Positions 1-5,826 of a stretch of DNA of 7,855 nucleotides are shown here, piece by piece. A model generated the notes under the pieces. That model was not told where the DNA came from. It saw nothing but the letters and a program-made list of their open reading frames with translations, and did not search any database. Every line of letters starts with the position of its first letter. Positions within the stretch are counted from its first letter, which is position 1. The position numbers were made by a program, and so were the translations under genes. This DNA comes from Acidobacteriota bacterium (GTDB lineage: Bacteria > Acidobacteriota > Terriglobia > Terriglobales > Acidobacteriaceae): NCBI GenBank assembly GCA_021781255.1, contig JAJXXG010001142.1:1-7855 (forward strand), in the 5' to 3' direction.

Positions 1-394
1 TCTTCAGCTGCTTTCGAAACGGCTTCTCAGAGTAGCTGACTGCTTTGGGTTGCGCCTGAATGAGTGCGGCATAGAGCGGATGCTTTTGGGGGCCAACCAC
101 CGTAATCTTGCTGTATAAGGGGAAGCGCACCCCGTAGCTTTCTGTGCAAAAGGTGAGAATATCTATGTTGCTGCCGGGCTCCTGCCCCTTGAAGTCGTTT
201 GCAGGAAAGGCAGCTATGACAAAGCCCTGGCCGCGATACCTCTCGTAGAGCGATTCAAGGCCTTCATACTGCGGCGTGAGACCGCATTTAGAAGCCACGT
301 TGACTATCAGCACTACCTTTCCCTTGAACTCTAGCAGCGAGGACGTCTCGCCGGTGATTTTCTGGATTGGAATGTCATAGATCGAAGTGGACAT
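1..394 (-). CDS. Glutathione peroxidase family thiol peroxidase (partial, C-terminus missing)
   Basis: This enzyme reduces hydrogen peroxide and organic hydroperoxides, most likely in the cytoplasm. Translating back from the ATG at 392-394 gives 131 residues before the left edge cuts the frame; the family is usually about 160-185 residues, so the last quarter is missing. Visible family blocks are NVASKCGLTPQY (residues 32-43), with Cys37 as the peroxidatic residue, and FPANDFKGQEPGSN (63-76), with Gln71 of the catalytic tetrad. The Trp/Asn block lies beyond the edge. The active-site residue is Cys, not selenocysteine. Cys83 (FCTESYG) aligns with the resolving Cys of plant and insect thiol GPx enzymes, so thioredoxin rather than glutathione is the likely reductant (inference). 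The start is supported by GGAGG at 402-406, 7 nt upstream. It lies 60 nt downstream of the M20 hydrolase gene on the same strand and may be co-transcribed with it, or have its own promoter near the dyad at 420-434. Confidence 0.93.
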   Translation of the reverse strand, partial: MSTSIYDIPIQKITGETSSLLEFKGKVVLIVNVASKCGLTPQYEGLESLYERYRGQGFVIAAFPANDFKGQEPGSNIDILTFCTESYGVRFPLYSKITVVGPQKHPLYAALIQAQPKAVSYSEKPFRKQLK

Positions 395-400
395 CCGTGT

Positions 401-410
401 TCCTCCCTTT
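401..410 (-). promoter_or_regulatory. Shine-Dalgarno of the glutathione peroxidase gene
   Basis: On the minus strand this reads AAAGGGAGGA, with the GGAGG core 7 nt before the ATG at 394. It fixes the start of the peroxidase gene. Confidence 0.75.
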
Positions 411-419
411 CCATAGCAT

Positions 420-434
420 GCACACTGAGTGTGC
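420..434. promoter_or_regulatory. 15-bp inverted repeat upstream of the peroxidase gene (candidate operator)
   Basis: Seven-base arms GCACACT and AGTGTGC pair perfectly around one central base. Allowing a one-base bulge, the symmetry extends by a further AT/AT on the outside. The dyad ends 25 nt before the peroxidase start codon and 20 nt past the stop of the M20 hydrolase. As RNA it could form a short stem with a small loop, but no T-run follows on the minus strand, so an intrinsic terminator is unlikely. A DNA-binding site for a dimeric regulator is the better guess; the regulator is unknown. Confidence 0.4.
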
Positions 435-454
435 CATAAGCATTAAATTCGATT

Positions 455-1489
455 TCAGCCGATCAATTGTTGGGCCACTTTCACATAGAGTTCGACCGCC
501 ACTGTCAGTTCTCTCTTGCTCACCCGTTCATCGGGTGTATGCGCCACGTGAATTGAGCCCGGTCCAAGCAACAAGGGCTCTCCCCAATTGCTGAGCTGCG
601 GAATATCCGTGGTGAATTTTGCAATCATCGTGGGAAGCCCTTCCACGGCGCGAAGCCTGACAAAGGGAATTTCCAGTGTAAAATCGACCTCCGCAAGCCC
701 CTTGCATGCATCCAGAATCGCCTCTCGCACAGGAGCGGAGTCCCCCACAAGCCGTGTAAGCACCTGGGCCTCAGCCCGATCTGCAATCACGTTCGGCGCA
801 TAACCACCCTGTATCTGGCCCACATTCACGGTTGTGGCACCTATATCTTCAGTCACGGGCAGCTCCAGTGATAGCAAACTCGAGAGAGCATGCACAAGCT
901 TATGCACAGCGCTGTCTCCTAGTTCCGGATAGGCCGAATGGGCCATTTTTCCACTGGAGCGTATCACTGCGCGCAAAGCTCCCTTTGAGGCAAGCGCAAG
1001 ACGATTGTCAGTAGGTTCTCCATTGATGAGAAACCGACTGCCTTTTGGATGATTGTTTGCAATTTTCGCACCCGCCGAGTCCCTCTCTTCTCCGGAAACG
1101 AATAGAAGGCCCACTCGCAGACCCTGCGCGCGCAGAACTTCCGCGGCACAGATCTGCGCCGCAATAATGCCTTTTGCGTCGCACACTCCCCGTCCGTAGA
1201 GAAACTCCTCGTCTTCGCGGAAAGTAACATAGGGTGGGACCGTATCCATGTGAGTGGAAAAAACCAACTCTGGAGACTGTCCAGCAACGCCCGCATAGAC
1301 ATTCCATCGCGGGCCGTTCGCGCCGCTCTCCGGGGGCTGCGGCACTGCCATCTTTTCCACCTCCCACCCGCGCCGGGCGAGCACATCCTCCAGGAAATCT
1401 CCAACTGCACCTTCATGGTAGGTAGTCGACTCAATTTCAACAAGTTCACGAGTAAAACTGATGGGATCAAGAGATGCGGAATCGGTCAT
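455..1489 (-). CDS. M20-family metallohydrolase (ArgE/DapE-like deacylase or peptidase)
   Basis: This is a 344-residue, probably two-zinc cytoplasmic amidohydrolase. Family motifs are intact: STHMDTVP (residues 79-85) with metal ligand His80 and nearby Asp82; GRGVCDAKG (99-107) with bridging Asp104; SGEERDSAG (132-140) with catalytic Glu134 and metal ligand Glu135; NGEPTD (156-161) with Glu158; and AHTPDE (316-321) with metal ligand His317. AHSAYPE (183-189) marks the dimerisation (lid) domain, where His184 would reach the partner active site. The family includes acetylornithine deacetylase, succinyl-diaminopimelate desuccinylase, LysK and general dipeptidases. The length is close to LysK/ArgE-like short members, but the substrate cannot be told from motifs and no arginine or lysine gene is adjacent. 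The frame is open to an ATG at 1639, but the extra 50 residues do not look like family sequence, so the ATG at 1489 is chosen. It lacks a clear Shine-Dalgarno; the strong one at 1540-1546 is too far upstream and has no in-frame start near it. Confidence 0.9.
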   Translation of the reverse strand: MTDSASLDPISFTRELVEIESTTYHEGAVGDFLEDVLARRGWEVEKMAVPQPPESGANGPRWNVYAGVAGQSPELVFSTHMDTVPPYVTFREDEEFLYGRGVCDAKGIIAAQICAAEVLRAQGLRVGLLFVSGEERDSAGAKIANNHPKGSRFLINGEPTDNRLALASKGALRAVIRSSGKMAHSAYPELGDSAVHKLVHALSSLLSLELPVTEDIGATTVNVGQIQGGYAPNVIADRAEAQVLTRLVGDSAPVREAILDACKGLAEVDFTLEIPFVRLRAVEGLPTMIAKFTTDIPQLSNWGEPLLLGPGSIHVAHTPDERVSKRELTVAVELYVKVAQQLIG

Positions 1490-1520
1490 ATTGCAGCCAG
1501 AATACTCTAACGCCGCCGTG

Positions 1521-1529
1521 TTAACCCAT
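1521..1529 (-). other. Two-codon minimal ORF (ATG GGT TAA) upstream of the M20 hydrolase gene
   Basis: On the minus strand AGGAGGG (1540-1546) is followed after 10 nt by ATG GGT TAA. This is the best ribosome-binding sequence in the leader, yet the ATG is out of frame with the hydrolase and stops after one further codon. The hydrolase ATG (1489) begins 31 nt after the end of this mini-ORF and lacks its own good Shine-Dalgarno. It may be a leader that affects translation of the hydrolase by re-initiation, or chance. No GTG or TTG in the hydrolase frame sits at a usable distance from this ribosome site. Confidence 0.25.
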
Positions 1530-1573
1530 TGAGCCGATGCCCTCCTGCTGATTTGTGCAATGAAAATGGCCGA

Positions 1574-1587
1574 GTGAACCGATTCAC
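1574..1587. promoter_or_regulatory. Candidate LacI-family operator in a divergent intergenic region
   Basis: The 14-bp sequence GTGAACCGATTCAC is a palindrome with a central CpG. Six of seven base pairs are symmetric; only the C/A pair next to the centre fails. An even palindrome with a central CG flanked by AAN and NTT is the usual form of LacI/GalR-family operators. It lies 85 nt upstream of the M20 hydrolase ATG and about 200 nt upstream of the glycerate kinase ATG, so it could control either. The LacI-family gene at 3376-4428 is the only regulator in the window and an obvious candidate, but the pairing is inferred. I saw no second copy of the site. Confidence 0.4.
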
Positions 1588-1599
1588 CTCCCGCATAAT

Positions 1600-1620
1600 G
1601 ATGGCTCCAGATGGCTCCAG
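1600..1620. repeat. Tandem duplication of a 10-bp unit
   Basis: The unit GATGGCTCCA occurs twice in tandem, followed by one more G. It lies in the divergent intergenic region, 13 nt from the operator candidate. It probably arose by replication slippage; no function can be assigned. It would be translated only if the hydrolase started at the unlikely ATG at 1639. Confidence 0.8.
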
Positions 1621-1693
1621 TGCAGGTAAAATGACCCATGTGGTGGCTGCGCGTATACTAAGCCGGCACGTTTAGCAAATTGGGGATTAAAGC

Positions 1694-1804
1694 ATGCATC
1701 CTATGTTCTTTTACTTTTCTGTTCGTAGCTTCAGAAGGTCTGTTTGTCGAGCAGGGATTCACCATTGCAATCTTTTTGAGCAGGTATGGGAGCTACTGAG
1801 TTGA
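1694..1804 (+). CDS. Possible 36-residue leader ORF overlapping the glycerate kinase start
   Basis: An ATG at 1694 opens 36 codons ending in TGA at 1802-1804, in another frame and overlapping the first 19 nt of the glycerate kinase gene. GGGGA at 1682-1686, 7 nt before the ATG, could serve as a ribosome site. The peptide begins MHPMFFYFSV and is otherwise unremarkable, with several Arg and Cys residues and no domain that I recognise. The kinase ATG has only a poor Shine-Dalgarno (AGG almost touching the start), so translational coupling through this ORF is conceivable. It may equally be a chance open frame; conservation would decide. Confidence 0.2.
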   Translation: MHPMFFYFSVRSFRRSVCRAGIHHCNLFEQVWELLS

Positions 1805-3267
1805 CACCCATTGGTGGTTCCACACTTGACGCGCAGCACGCTTTGGCAACGGAAATATTTACCTCGACACTGGAAGCATGCAACATTGCCACAGCCTTTG
1901 ATGACCGTTTCCGTTTTGAAGGCAACACGCTGAAGCGCCTGGCGAGCTTCGGCGGTGAACCTGAAGCCGTCAATCTGTCTGACTACCGTAAGGTATTCGT
2001 CATTGCGATGGGCAAGGCTGCGGGCCGCATGCTGGAGGTGCTTCTGGAGCGGATGCCGCGACGTCAGGGCCTCCGCGGAATATGTTGTTCAAAATATCTG
2101 CCTGCGGAACGAAATTGGCGCTTCCGGTACTTCGAGGGAGGGCATCCCCTCCCTAATGAAGAATCCTTTGCCGCAGCCCGTGCGGCTCTTGCGCTGCTGA
2201 AGAAAGCCCGGAAAGACACTCTGATTTTCTTCCTCATTTCCGGTGGCGGTTCCGCGATGTTTGATCTGCCTCTGGATGAAAGAATTGGCCTGGAAGAGAC
2301 AGTCGCTTTTCATAAAGTACTACTCGGATGCGGCGCGCCTATTAATGACATCAATGTGCTTCGAAAGCATTTTTCCGCAGTGAAAGGCGGACGGCTTGCG
2401 GCAGCGGCACCAGAAGCAAGAAAGATTTCCCTCCTCCTTCCGGATGTCCCCTTGCGCTCCATCGATTCTTTATCCTCAGGGCCTACCTCTCCGGATCATT
2501 CGACACTGGAGGATGTTCGGGCAATTCTTACTAAATATCAACTCGAAAAAGAGTTGCCACAGTCCGTAATCCAGTTACTTACTGCTGAGGAATCAGAGAT
2601 AGCCCGGGAAAGTACCCAGTCAAGACACGCCTTGTTTTCGCGGACAAGCATCAAGGACTTCACAAAGGCTCTGCAGGGAGCAGAAACCTCGCCCGAACAG
2701 TTGCAGGATAGCCCATTCTGTAACTCCACATACGAGGTTCTTCTCTCCAGCCAGGACCTTGTAGAGAATGCACGCAAACAAGCGGAGAAAGCAGGCTTTG
2801 TGGTGGCCGTCGATAACTCTTGCGATGACTGGGACTACGCAGACGCCGCGCACTATCTTCTTGAGCGATTTCATCTCCTGCGCAAGAACCATGAACGGTT
2901 CTGCCTGATCTCGGTAGGAGAGGTTGTCGTGACACTGAATCGGACTCCGGGAGCAGGTGGACGTAACCAGCAGTTTGCACTCGAGTGCGCCCGCGAATTG
3001 GCTCAATTTCCCGAAGAACGTCTAACCGTCCTTAGCGCCGGTTCAGACGGAATCGACGGTAATACAACGAACGCAGGCGCCATAGCGGACACAACTACTT
3101 TTGGCCGTGCGCGGGCCTTTGGATTTGATCCGGAGGAGTCCTTGCGAAACTTTGACGCGTGTCCCCTTTTTACCGCCCTGGGAGATACGCTAGTCACCGG
3201 GCCCACTGGGCAGAATCTCCGCGATCTTCGACTGTTGCTCTCGGAAAAGGATTCATATCCTGACTAA
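1786..3267 (+). CDS. Glycerate 2-kinase, DUF4147/MOFRL type
   Basis: This enzyme phosphorylates D-glycerate with ATP, giving 2-phosphoglycerate, in the cytoplasm; it feeds glycerate from sugar acids, serine or glyoxylate into lower glycolysis. The 493-residue protein has the two-domain layout of the GckA/TtuD family. The N-terminal DUF4147 domain (about 20-265) shows VFVIAMGKAAGRM (70-82) with conserved Lys77, EGGHPLP (117-123), LISGGGSAMF (150-159), and a block with CGAPINDINVLRKHFSAVKGG (182-202). The C-terminal MOFRL domain (about 375-485) shows SVGEVVVTL (376-384), GAGGRNQQFAL (389-399) with Arg393, SAGSDGIDGNTTNAGA (417-432) and GPTGQNLRDL (472-481). It is somewhat longer than typical members (about 420-450), the excess lying mainly in the 265-315 region between the domains. 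The start is forced: a TGA lies two codons upstream of the ATG at 1786, and the ribosome site is weak. A LacI-type regulator follows 108 nt downstream on the same strand. Confidence 0.93.
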   Translation: MGATELTPIGGSTLDAQHALATEIFTSTLEACNIATAFDDRFRFEGNTLKRLASFGGEPEAVNLSDYRKVFVIAMGKAAGRMLEVLLERMPRRQGLRGICCSKYLPAERNWRFRYFEGGHPLPNEESFAAARAALALLKKARKDTLIFFLISGGGSAMFDLPLDERIGLEETVAFHKVLLGCGAPINDINVLRKHFSAVKGGRLAAAAPEARKISLLLPDVPLRSIDSLSSGPTSPDHSTLEDVRAILTKYQLEKELPQSVIQLLTAEESEIARESTQSRHALFSRTSIKDFTKALQGAETSPEQLQDSPFCNSTYEVLLSSQDLVENARKQAEKAGFVVAVDNSCDDWDYADAAHYLLERFHLLRKNHERFCLISVGEVVVTLNRTPGAGGRNQQFALECARELAQFPEERLTVLSAGSDGIDGNTTNAGAIADTTTFGRARAFGFDPEESLRNFDACPLFTALGDTLVTGPTGQNLRDLRLLLSEKDSYPD

Positions 3268-3364
3268 TTGAACGCTGGGCGTCCATACTCTTGTTACGCT
3301 AAATTCCCTACCATACTGGGTGGCATGGTGTAAATTTAATTTCATCTGTCTAGCTTCTCTCATC

Positions 3365-3380
3365 AGGAAAGCCACGTGGC
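3365..3380 (+). promoter_or_regulatory. Shine-Dalgarno and palindrome over the GTG start of the LacI-family gene
   Basis: AGGAAA at 3365-3370 lies 5-7 nt before the GTG at 3376 and supports that start over the ATG at 3391, which has its AGGA too close. The start codon sits within a perfect 10-bp palindrome, GCCACGTGGC (3371-3380), centred on CpG. This could be an autoregulatory site, but it does not resemble the 1574-1587 candidate and may be chance. Confidence 0.4.
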
Positions 3381-4428
3381 CCGAAAAGGAATGCGTAAGT
3401 CCGTCGATAAGGTACCTGATATTCGCGCCGTGGCCGCACTCGCCAAGGTCTCTATTGCAACTGTCTCCCGCACTATTAATGGCTCGCCCGTAGTCAGTGA
3501 TCGATTGTCAAAACGCGTGTGGCAGGCGATCGAGCAACTGAATTACTTCCCCAATACTCATGCTCGGAGCCTGGTATCCGGCCGAAGCCGCATTCTTGGC
3601 ATCATTGTCGAGAACATCACCAATCCCTTTTTCCCCGAACTGATTCAGAACTTCGAGGAAATTGCTGTTGCGCATGGCTATGAAATTCTCGTGAGCTCCT
3701 CGAACAGCGATCCTGCGGTTCTAACAACGTGTGTGCGACGGATGATCGAGCGTAAGGTGGAAGGTGTCGCAATGCTGACCTTCGGCGAAGAAGAACCGGT
3801 GATGGAACACCTCTCCTTCCACGATATTCCAGTGGTTCTGGCTGAGTTCAAACTCGAAGACTCCAAGGCCAGTACTATTCTGCTCGACTACGCGACTGGA
3901 ATACGAGAAGCCGTGAACCATCTCATGGAGCTTGGTCACCGGAGGATAGCGTTCCTGGCAGGACCACACAAAATTCACTCGGCCATGACTCGCGAGCGCG
4001 ACTTTCGAGAAGTGATGGAAACCGTGGGCCTACCCGTGCAAAAGAAGTGGATCATTGAGTGCGATCACACGCTTAAGGGCGGCGTGGCCGGATTTGAGCG
4101 GTTGCAATCATTGCCCACTCGGCCAACGGCGATTGTTTGCTCGAACGACATGACCGCCATTGGCGTTCTTCGCGCCTCCCACATACGAAATATCAAGGTG
4201 CCAAAGGATCTTTCCGTCATCGGGCTTGACGATATCGATTTTGCTGAGTTCACGTTGCCGCCATTGACGACAATTCGACTTTCACGTGGTGACCTTGCGC
4301 GTGCGGCATTTGAGGCACTCCGCCAGCAAGCGGAGGGAACCAGCGCAGAAAAGGTGCAGAGGGAATTTCTGGTTTCCACAAAGCTCGTGGTACGCGATTC
4401 CACCGCATCCCCGCCCAAAGACGCCTGA
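3376..4428 (+). CDS. LacI/GalR-family transcriptional regulator
   Basis: This 350-residue DNA-binding repressor (or, less often, activator) would respond to a small sugar-like ligand. The N-terminal helix-turn-helix covers residues 15-36 (DIRAVAALAKVSIATVSRTI at its core), followed by the hinge helix NTHARSLVSGRS (60-71) with the minor-groove Leu65. The periplasmic-binding-protein-like sensor domain follows from about 73: LGIIVENITNPFFPEL (74-89), HLMELGHRRIAFLAG (182-196), AIVCSNDMTAIGVL (252-265) and LSVIGLDDIDFAEF (279-292), ending with the PPLTTIR segment (295-301). Length and domain order are normal and no key residue is missing. The GTG start is chosen for its AGGAAA ribosome site; an ATG five codons later is the alternative. 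It lies 108 nt downstream of the glycerate kinase and converges on a GH16 glucanase gene, so control of sugar-acid or glucan use is plausible but unproven. The 14-bp CpG-centred palindrome at 1574-1587 is a candidate target. Confidence 0.95.
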   Translation: MARKGMRKSVDKVPDIRAVAALAKVSIATVSRTINGSPVVSDRLSKRVWQAIEQLNYFPNTHARSLVSGRSRILGIIVENITNPFFPELIQNFEEIAVAHGYEILVSSSNSDPAVLTTCVRRMIERKVEGVAMLTFGEEEPVMEHLSFHDIPVVLAEFKLEDSKASTILLDYATGIREAVNHLMELGHRRIAFLAGPHKIHSAMTRERDFREVMETVGLPVQKKWIIECDHTLKGGVAGFERLQSLPTRPTAIVCSNDMTAIGVLRASHIRNIKVPKDLSVIGLDDIDFAEFTLPPLTTIRLSRGDLARAAFEALRQQAEGTSAEKVQREFLVSTKLVVRDSTASPPKDA

Positions 4429-4561
4429 CTAAACTCGGATTCGGGGAAACGAGAGCGACCCACATGGAGCAGAAATGAATGGAAAGTCAACGCACTGAAA
4501 ATCCGTGCGAATTTTCCTCGCGAAGGACCAGCCACAAAATTAGATTTAGGCCGCAATCTGA
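4429..4561. other. Spacer between convergent genes, no clear terminator
   Basis: The LacI-family and GH16 genes end facing each other here. An AT-rich partial dyad (AAAAT and ATTTT around 4497-4515) is present, but its stem is interrupted and leaves no proper loop. I see no strong GC stem followed by a T-run on either strand. The LacI frame has a second stop (TAA) just after its TGA, offset by one base. Confidence 0.5.
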
Positions 4562-5689
4562 CTAATTCGTGTAGAGCCGGACATAGTCAACTAGAACATC
4601 AGCCGGAAAGACTGTTGTGGAATCCGGCGGGCCGGGCCAGGAGCCGCCGACGGCAAGATTGAATAGAATGAATTCCGGACCATCATCGAAGGGCCACTTG
4701 CCATTAAATGTGCCATTGGTGGTCGTGAACGTGGCATACACATTGGACGGATTATCCACGTAGTATTGAATCTCGCCTTTGCGCCAGATCATGCCATAGG
4801 TATGCCAATCGGCGGCTGAAAAGCCGGACGGATGATACTTCACACTTCCACTAACTTCTGTGCGCCGAGTTCCTCCATGAATGGACCCCGCAATCCAATC
4901 GTAACCCGGCACTGGAGTTCCAACCTGCGGCGGAGGGTTGTTCCCGTCGATGTGCTCCATCACGTCAAGCTCACCACAAGCTGGCCAGTCAATCGTTGTA
5001 ACGTTATTGCCGAGTAGCCAGAATGCGGGCCACAATCCCTGTTCCTCTGGAAGCTTCATCCTTGCTTCCAGCCGTCCGTACTGGAAGCTGAAAAGCCCTT
5101 GGCTTTTCAGCCTGGCGGAGGTGTAGACGCGTCGATGCGGTTGCTTGGCTGTGATGTGAAGGTATCCGTCAGTACCAACATAGGCATTTGGATTTGCAGT
5201 GGAACATGGTCCCGCGTTGGAACCCCAGGCACAATAAGTCTCCAACTCTTTGTTACCAAAGCCCCCATGGCCCGTGTCATAGGTCCAAACCTTGGGATTG
5301 GGCTGCTCCCTGGAGCCGGTGACGTTCTTAAACTCTTCTGACCAGACCAGCGTTCCCGAAGGAATGCTCATTGTGAAATTTCGCGTAGCCACGCGGCTCT
5401 GTGCTCCACTGCTGACCGCAATCGCCTTCACGGTCAGGCTGGTGTCCACCAGAACGGGAGCCTCATAAATCCGTGAAGATGACGAAGGGCTGGATCCATC
5501 GATCGTGTAGTGAATAGTGGAACCAGCCGTTGCGGCAGATAGCGTGATCAGTTCAGCACCATTTTGAGCCGCAGAGATGGAGATGGTTGGCGCAGAGATC
5601 GGCGAAGTGGCGGAAGGCGCGGCCATCGTTCTTCCGCCACCACATCCACAAACAAGAGCCGCAACAAAAAGGGACCGAGTCCGCATCAT
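4562..5689 (-). CDS. Secreted GH16-family glucanase lipoprotein with N-terminal chitobiase-type domain
   Basis: This is a predicted extracytoplasmic beta-glucanase of the laminarinase type (endo-1,3 or 1,3-1,4-beta-glucan hydrolysis), 375 residues from the ATG at 5689. Residues 1-16 form a lipoprotein signal (MMRTRSLFVAALVCGC) with Cys16 as the likely lipidated residue, followed by GGG. Residues 32-107 match a CHB_HEX_C-type beta-sandwich (STIHYTIDGSSPSSSS, then LTVKAIAVSSG), often found as an accessory or spacer module. The GH16 domain covers about 115-375: LVWSEEF (114-120), GRLEARMKLP (205-214), WPAFWLLG (220-227), the catalytic GELDVMEHIDG (239-249) with nucleophile Glu240, Asp242 and acid/base Glu245, SIHGG (269-273), DWHTYGMIW (294-302), and FILFNLAVGGSWPG (340-353). 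All catalytic residues are present. GAGG at 5699-5702, 9 nt upstream, supports the 5689 start; the in-frame ATG at 5704 adds MRKKK and is also plausible, while the ATG at 5782 is unlikely. It follows metH on the same strand after about 137 nt. Confidence 0.92.
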   Translation of the reverse strand: MMRTRSLFVAALVCGCGGGRTMAAPSATSPISAPTISISAAQNGAELITLSAATAGSTIHYTIDGSSPSSSSRIYEAPVLVDTSLTVKAIAVSSGAQSRVATRNFTMSIPSGTLVWSEEFKNVTGSREQPNPKVWTYDTGHGGFGNKELETYCAWGSNAGPCSTANPNAYVGTDGYLHITAKQPHRRVYTSARLKSQGLFSFQYGRLEARMKLPEEQGLWPAFWLLGNNVTTIDWPACGELDVMEHIDGNNPPPQVGTPVPGYDWIAGSIHGGTRRTEVSGSVKYHPSGFSAADWHTYGMIWRKGEIQYYVDNPSNVYATFTTTNGTFNGKWPFDDGPEFILFNLAVGGSWPGPPDSTTVFPADVLVDYVRLYTN

Positions 5690-5757
5690 TTTCTTTTTCC
5701 TCATCCTGGCCCTGATCAACATTTCGGGGCTTATCCGTTCATGCTGCGTCAGAGATT

Positions 5758-5767
5758 GAAATATTTC
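5758..5767. promoter_or_regulatory. AT-rich palindrome between metH and the GH16 gene
   Basis: GAAATATTTC is a perfect 10-bp palindrome, 69 nt upstream of the preferred GH16 start. It is flanked by short GATTG (5755-5759 region) and CAATC arms about 30 nt apart. The position would suit a regulatory site for the glucanase gene, but such short AT-rich palindromes are common by chance, and I see no good promoter hexamers around it. Confidence 0.2.
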
Positions 5768-5826
5768 GCTCAACTGAAACAATCATGTGCATTTCTTCGG
5801 TAGGCCGGCAGGAGTTCCTTGATGCC

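Noticed and set aside
964..1470. Long open frames on the minus strand within the hydrolase gene (also several elsewhere)
   Set aside because: They overlap a gene with intact catalytic motifs, encode low-complexity Arg/Ser-rich peptides without recognisable domains, and are frame shadows.
1490..1639. N-terminal extension of the M20 hydrolase to the ATG at 1639
   Set aside because: The extra 50 residues lack family similarity, cross the tandem repeat and operator candidate, and have no supporting ribosome site; family sequence begins soon after the ATG at 1489.
416..1881. Five GCATGC hexamers (416, 704, 888, 1692, 1876) with none noticed later
   Set aside because: Only slightly more than expected by chance, spread over coding and non-coding DNA without regular spacing or extended context.
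3271..3281. Small hairpin ACGC-TGG-GCGT after the glycerate kinase stop, as a terminator
   Set aside because: The stem is only four pairs and no T-run follows.
3283..3317. Direct repeat CCATACT (3283-3289 and 3311-3317) as a regulator-binding pair or -10 elements
   Set aside because: Seven bases with 28-bp spacing is weak; the best promoter reading (TTGTTA, 15 nt, CATACT) has short spacing and poor matches.
4497..4515. AT-rich dyad as a bidirectional terminator
   Set aside because: A mismatch interrupts the stem and the innermost pairs leave a two-base loop, with no GC-rich stem before a T-run.
5690..5782. N-terminal extension of the GH16 protein to the ATG at 5782
   Set aside because: It would bury the lipoprotein signal about 30 residues inside the protein; starts at 5689 or 5704 place it correctly.
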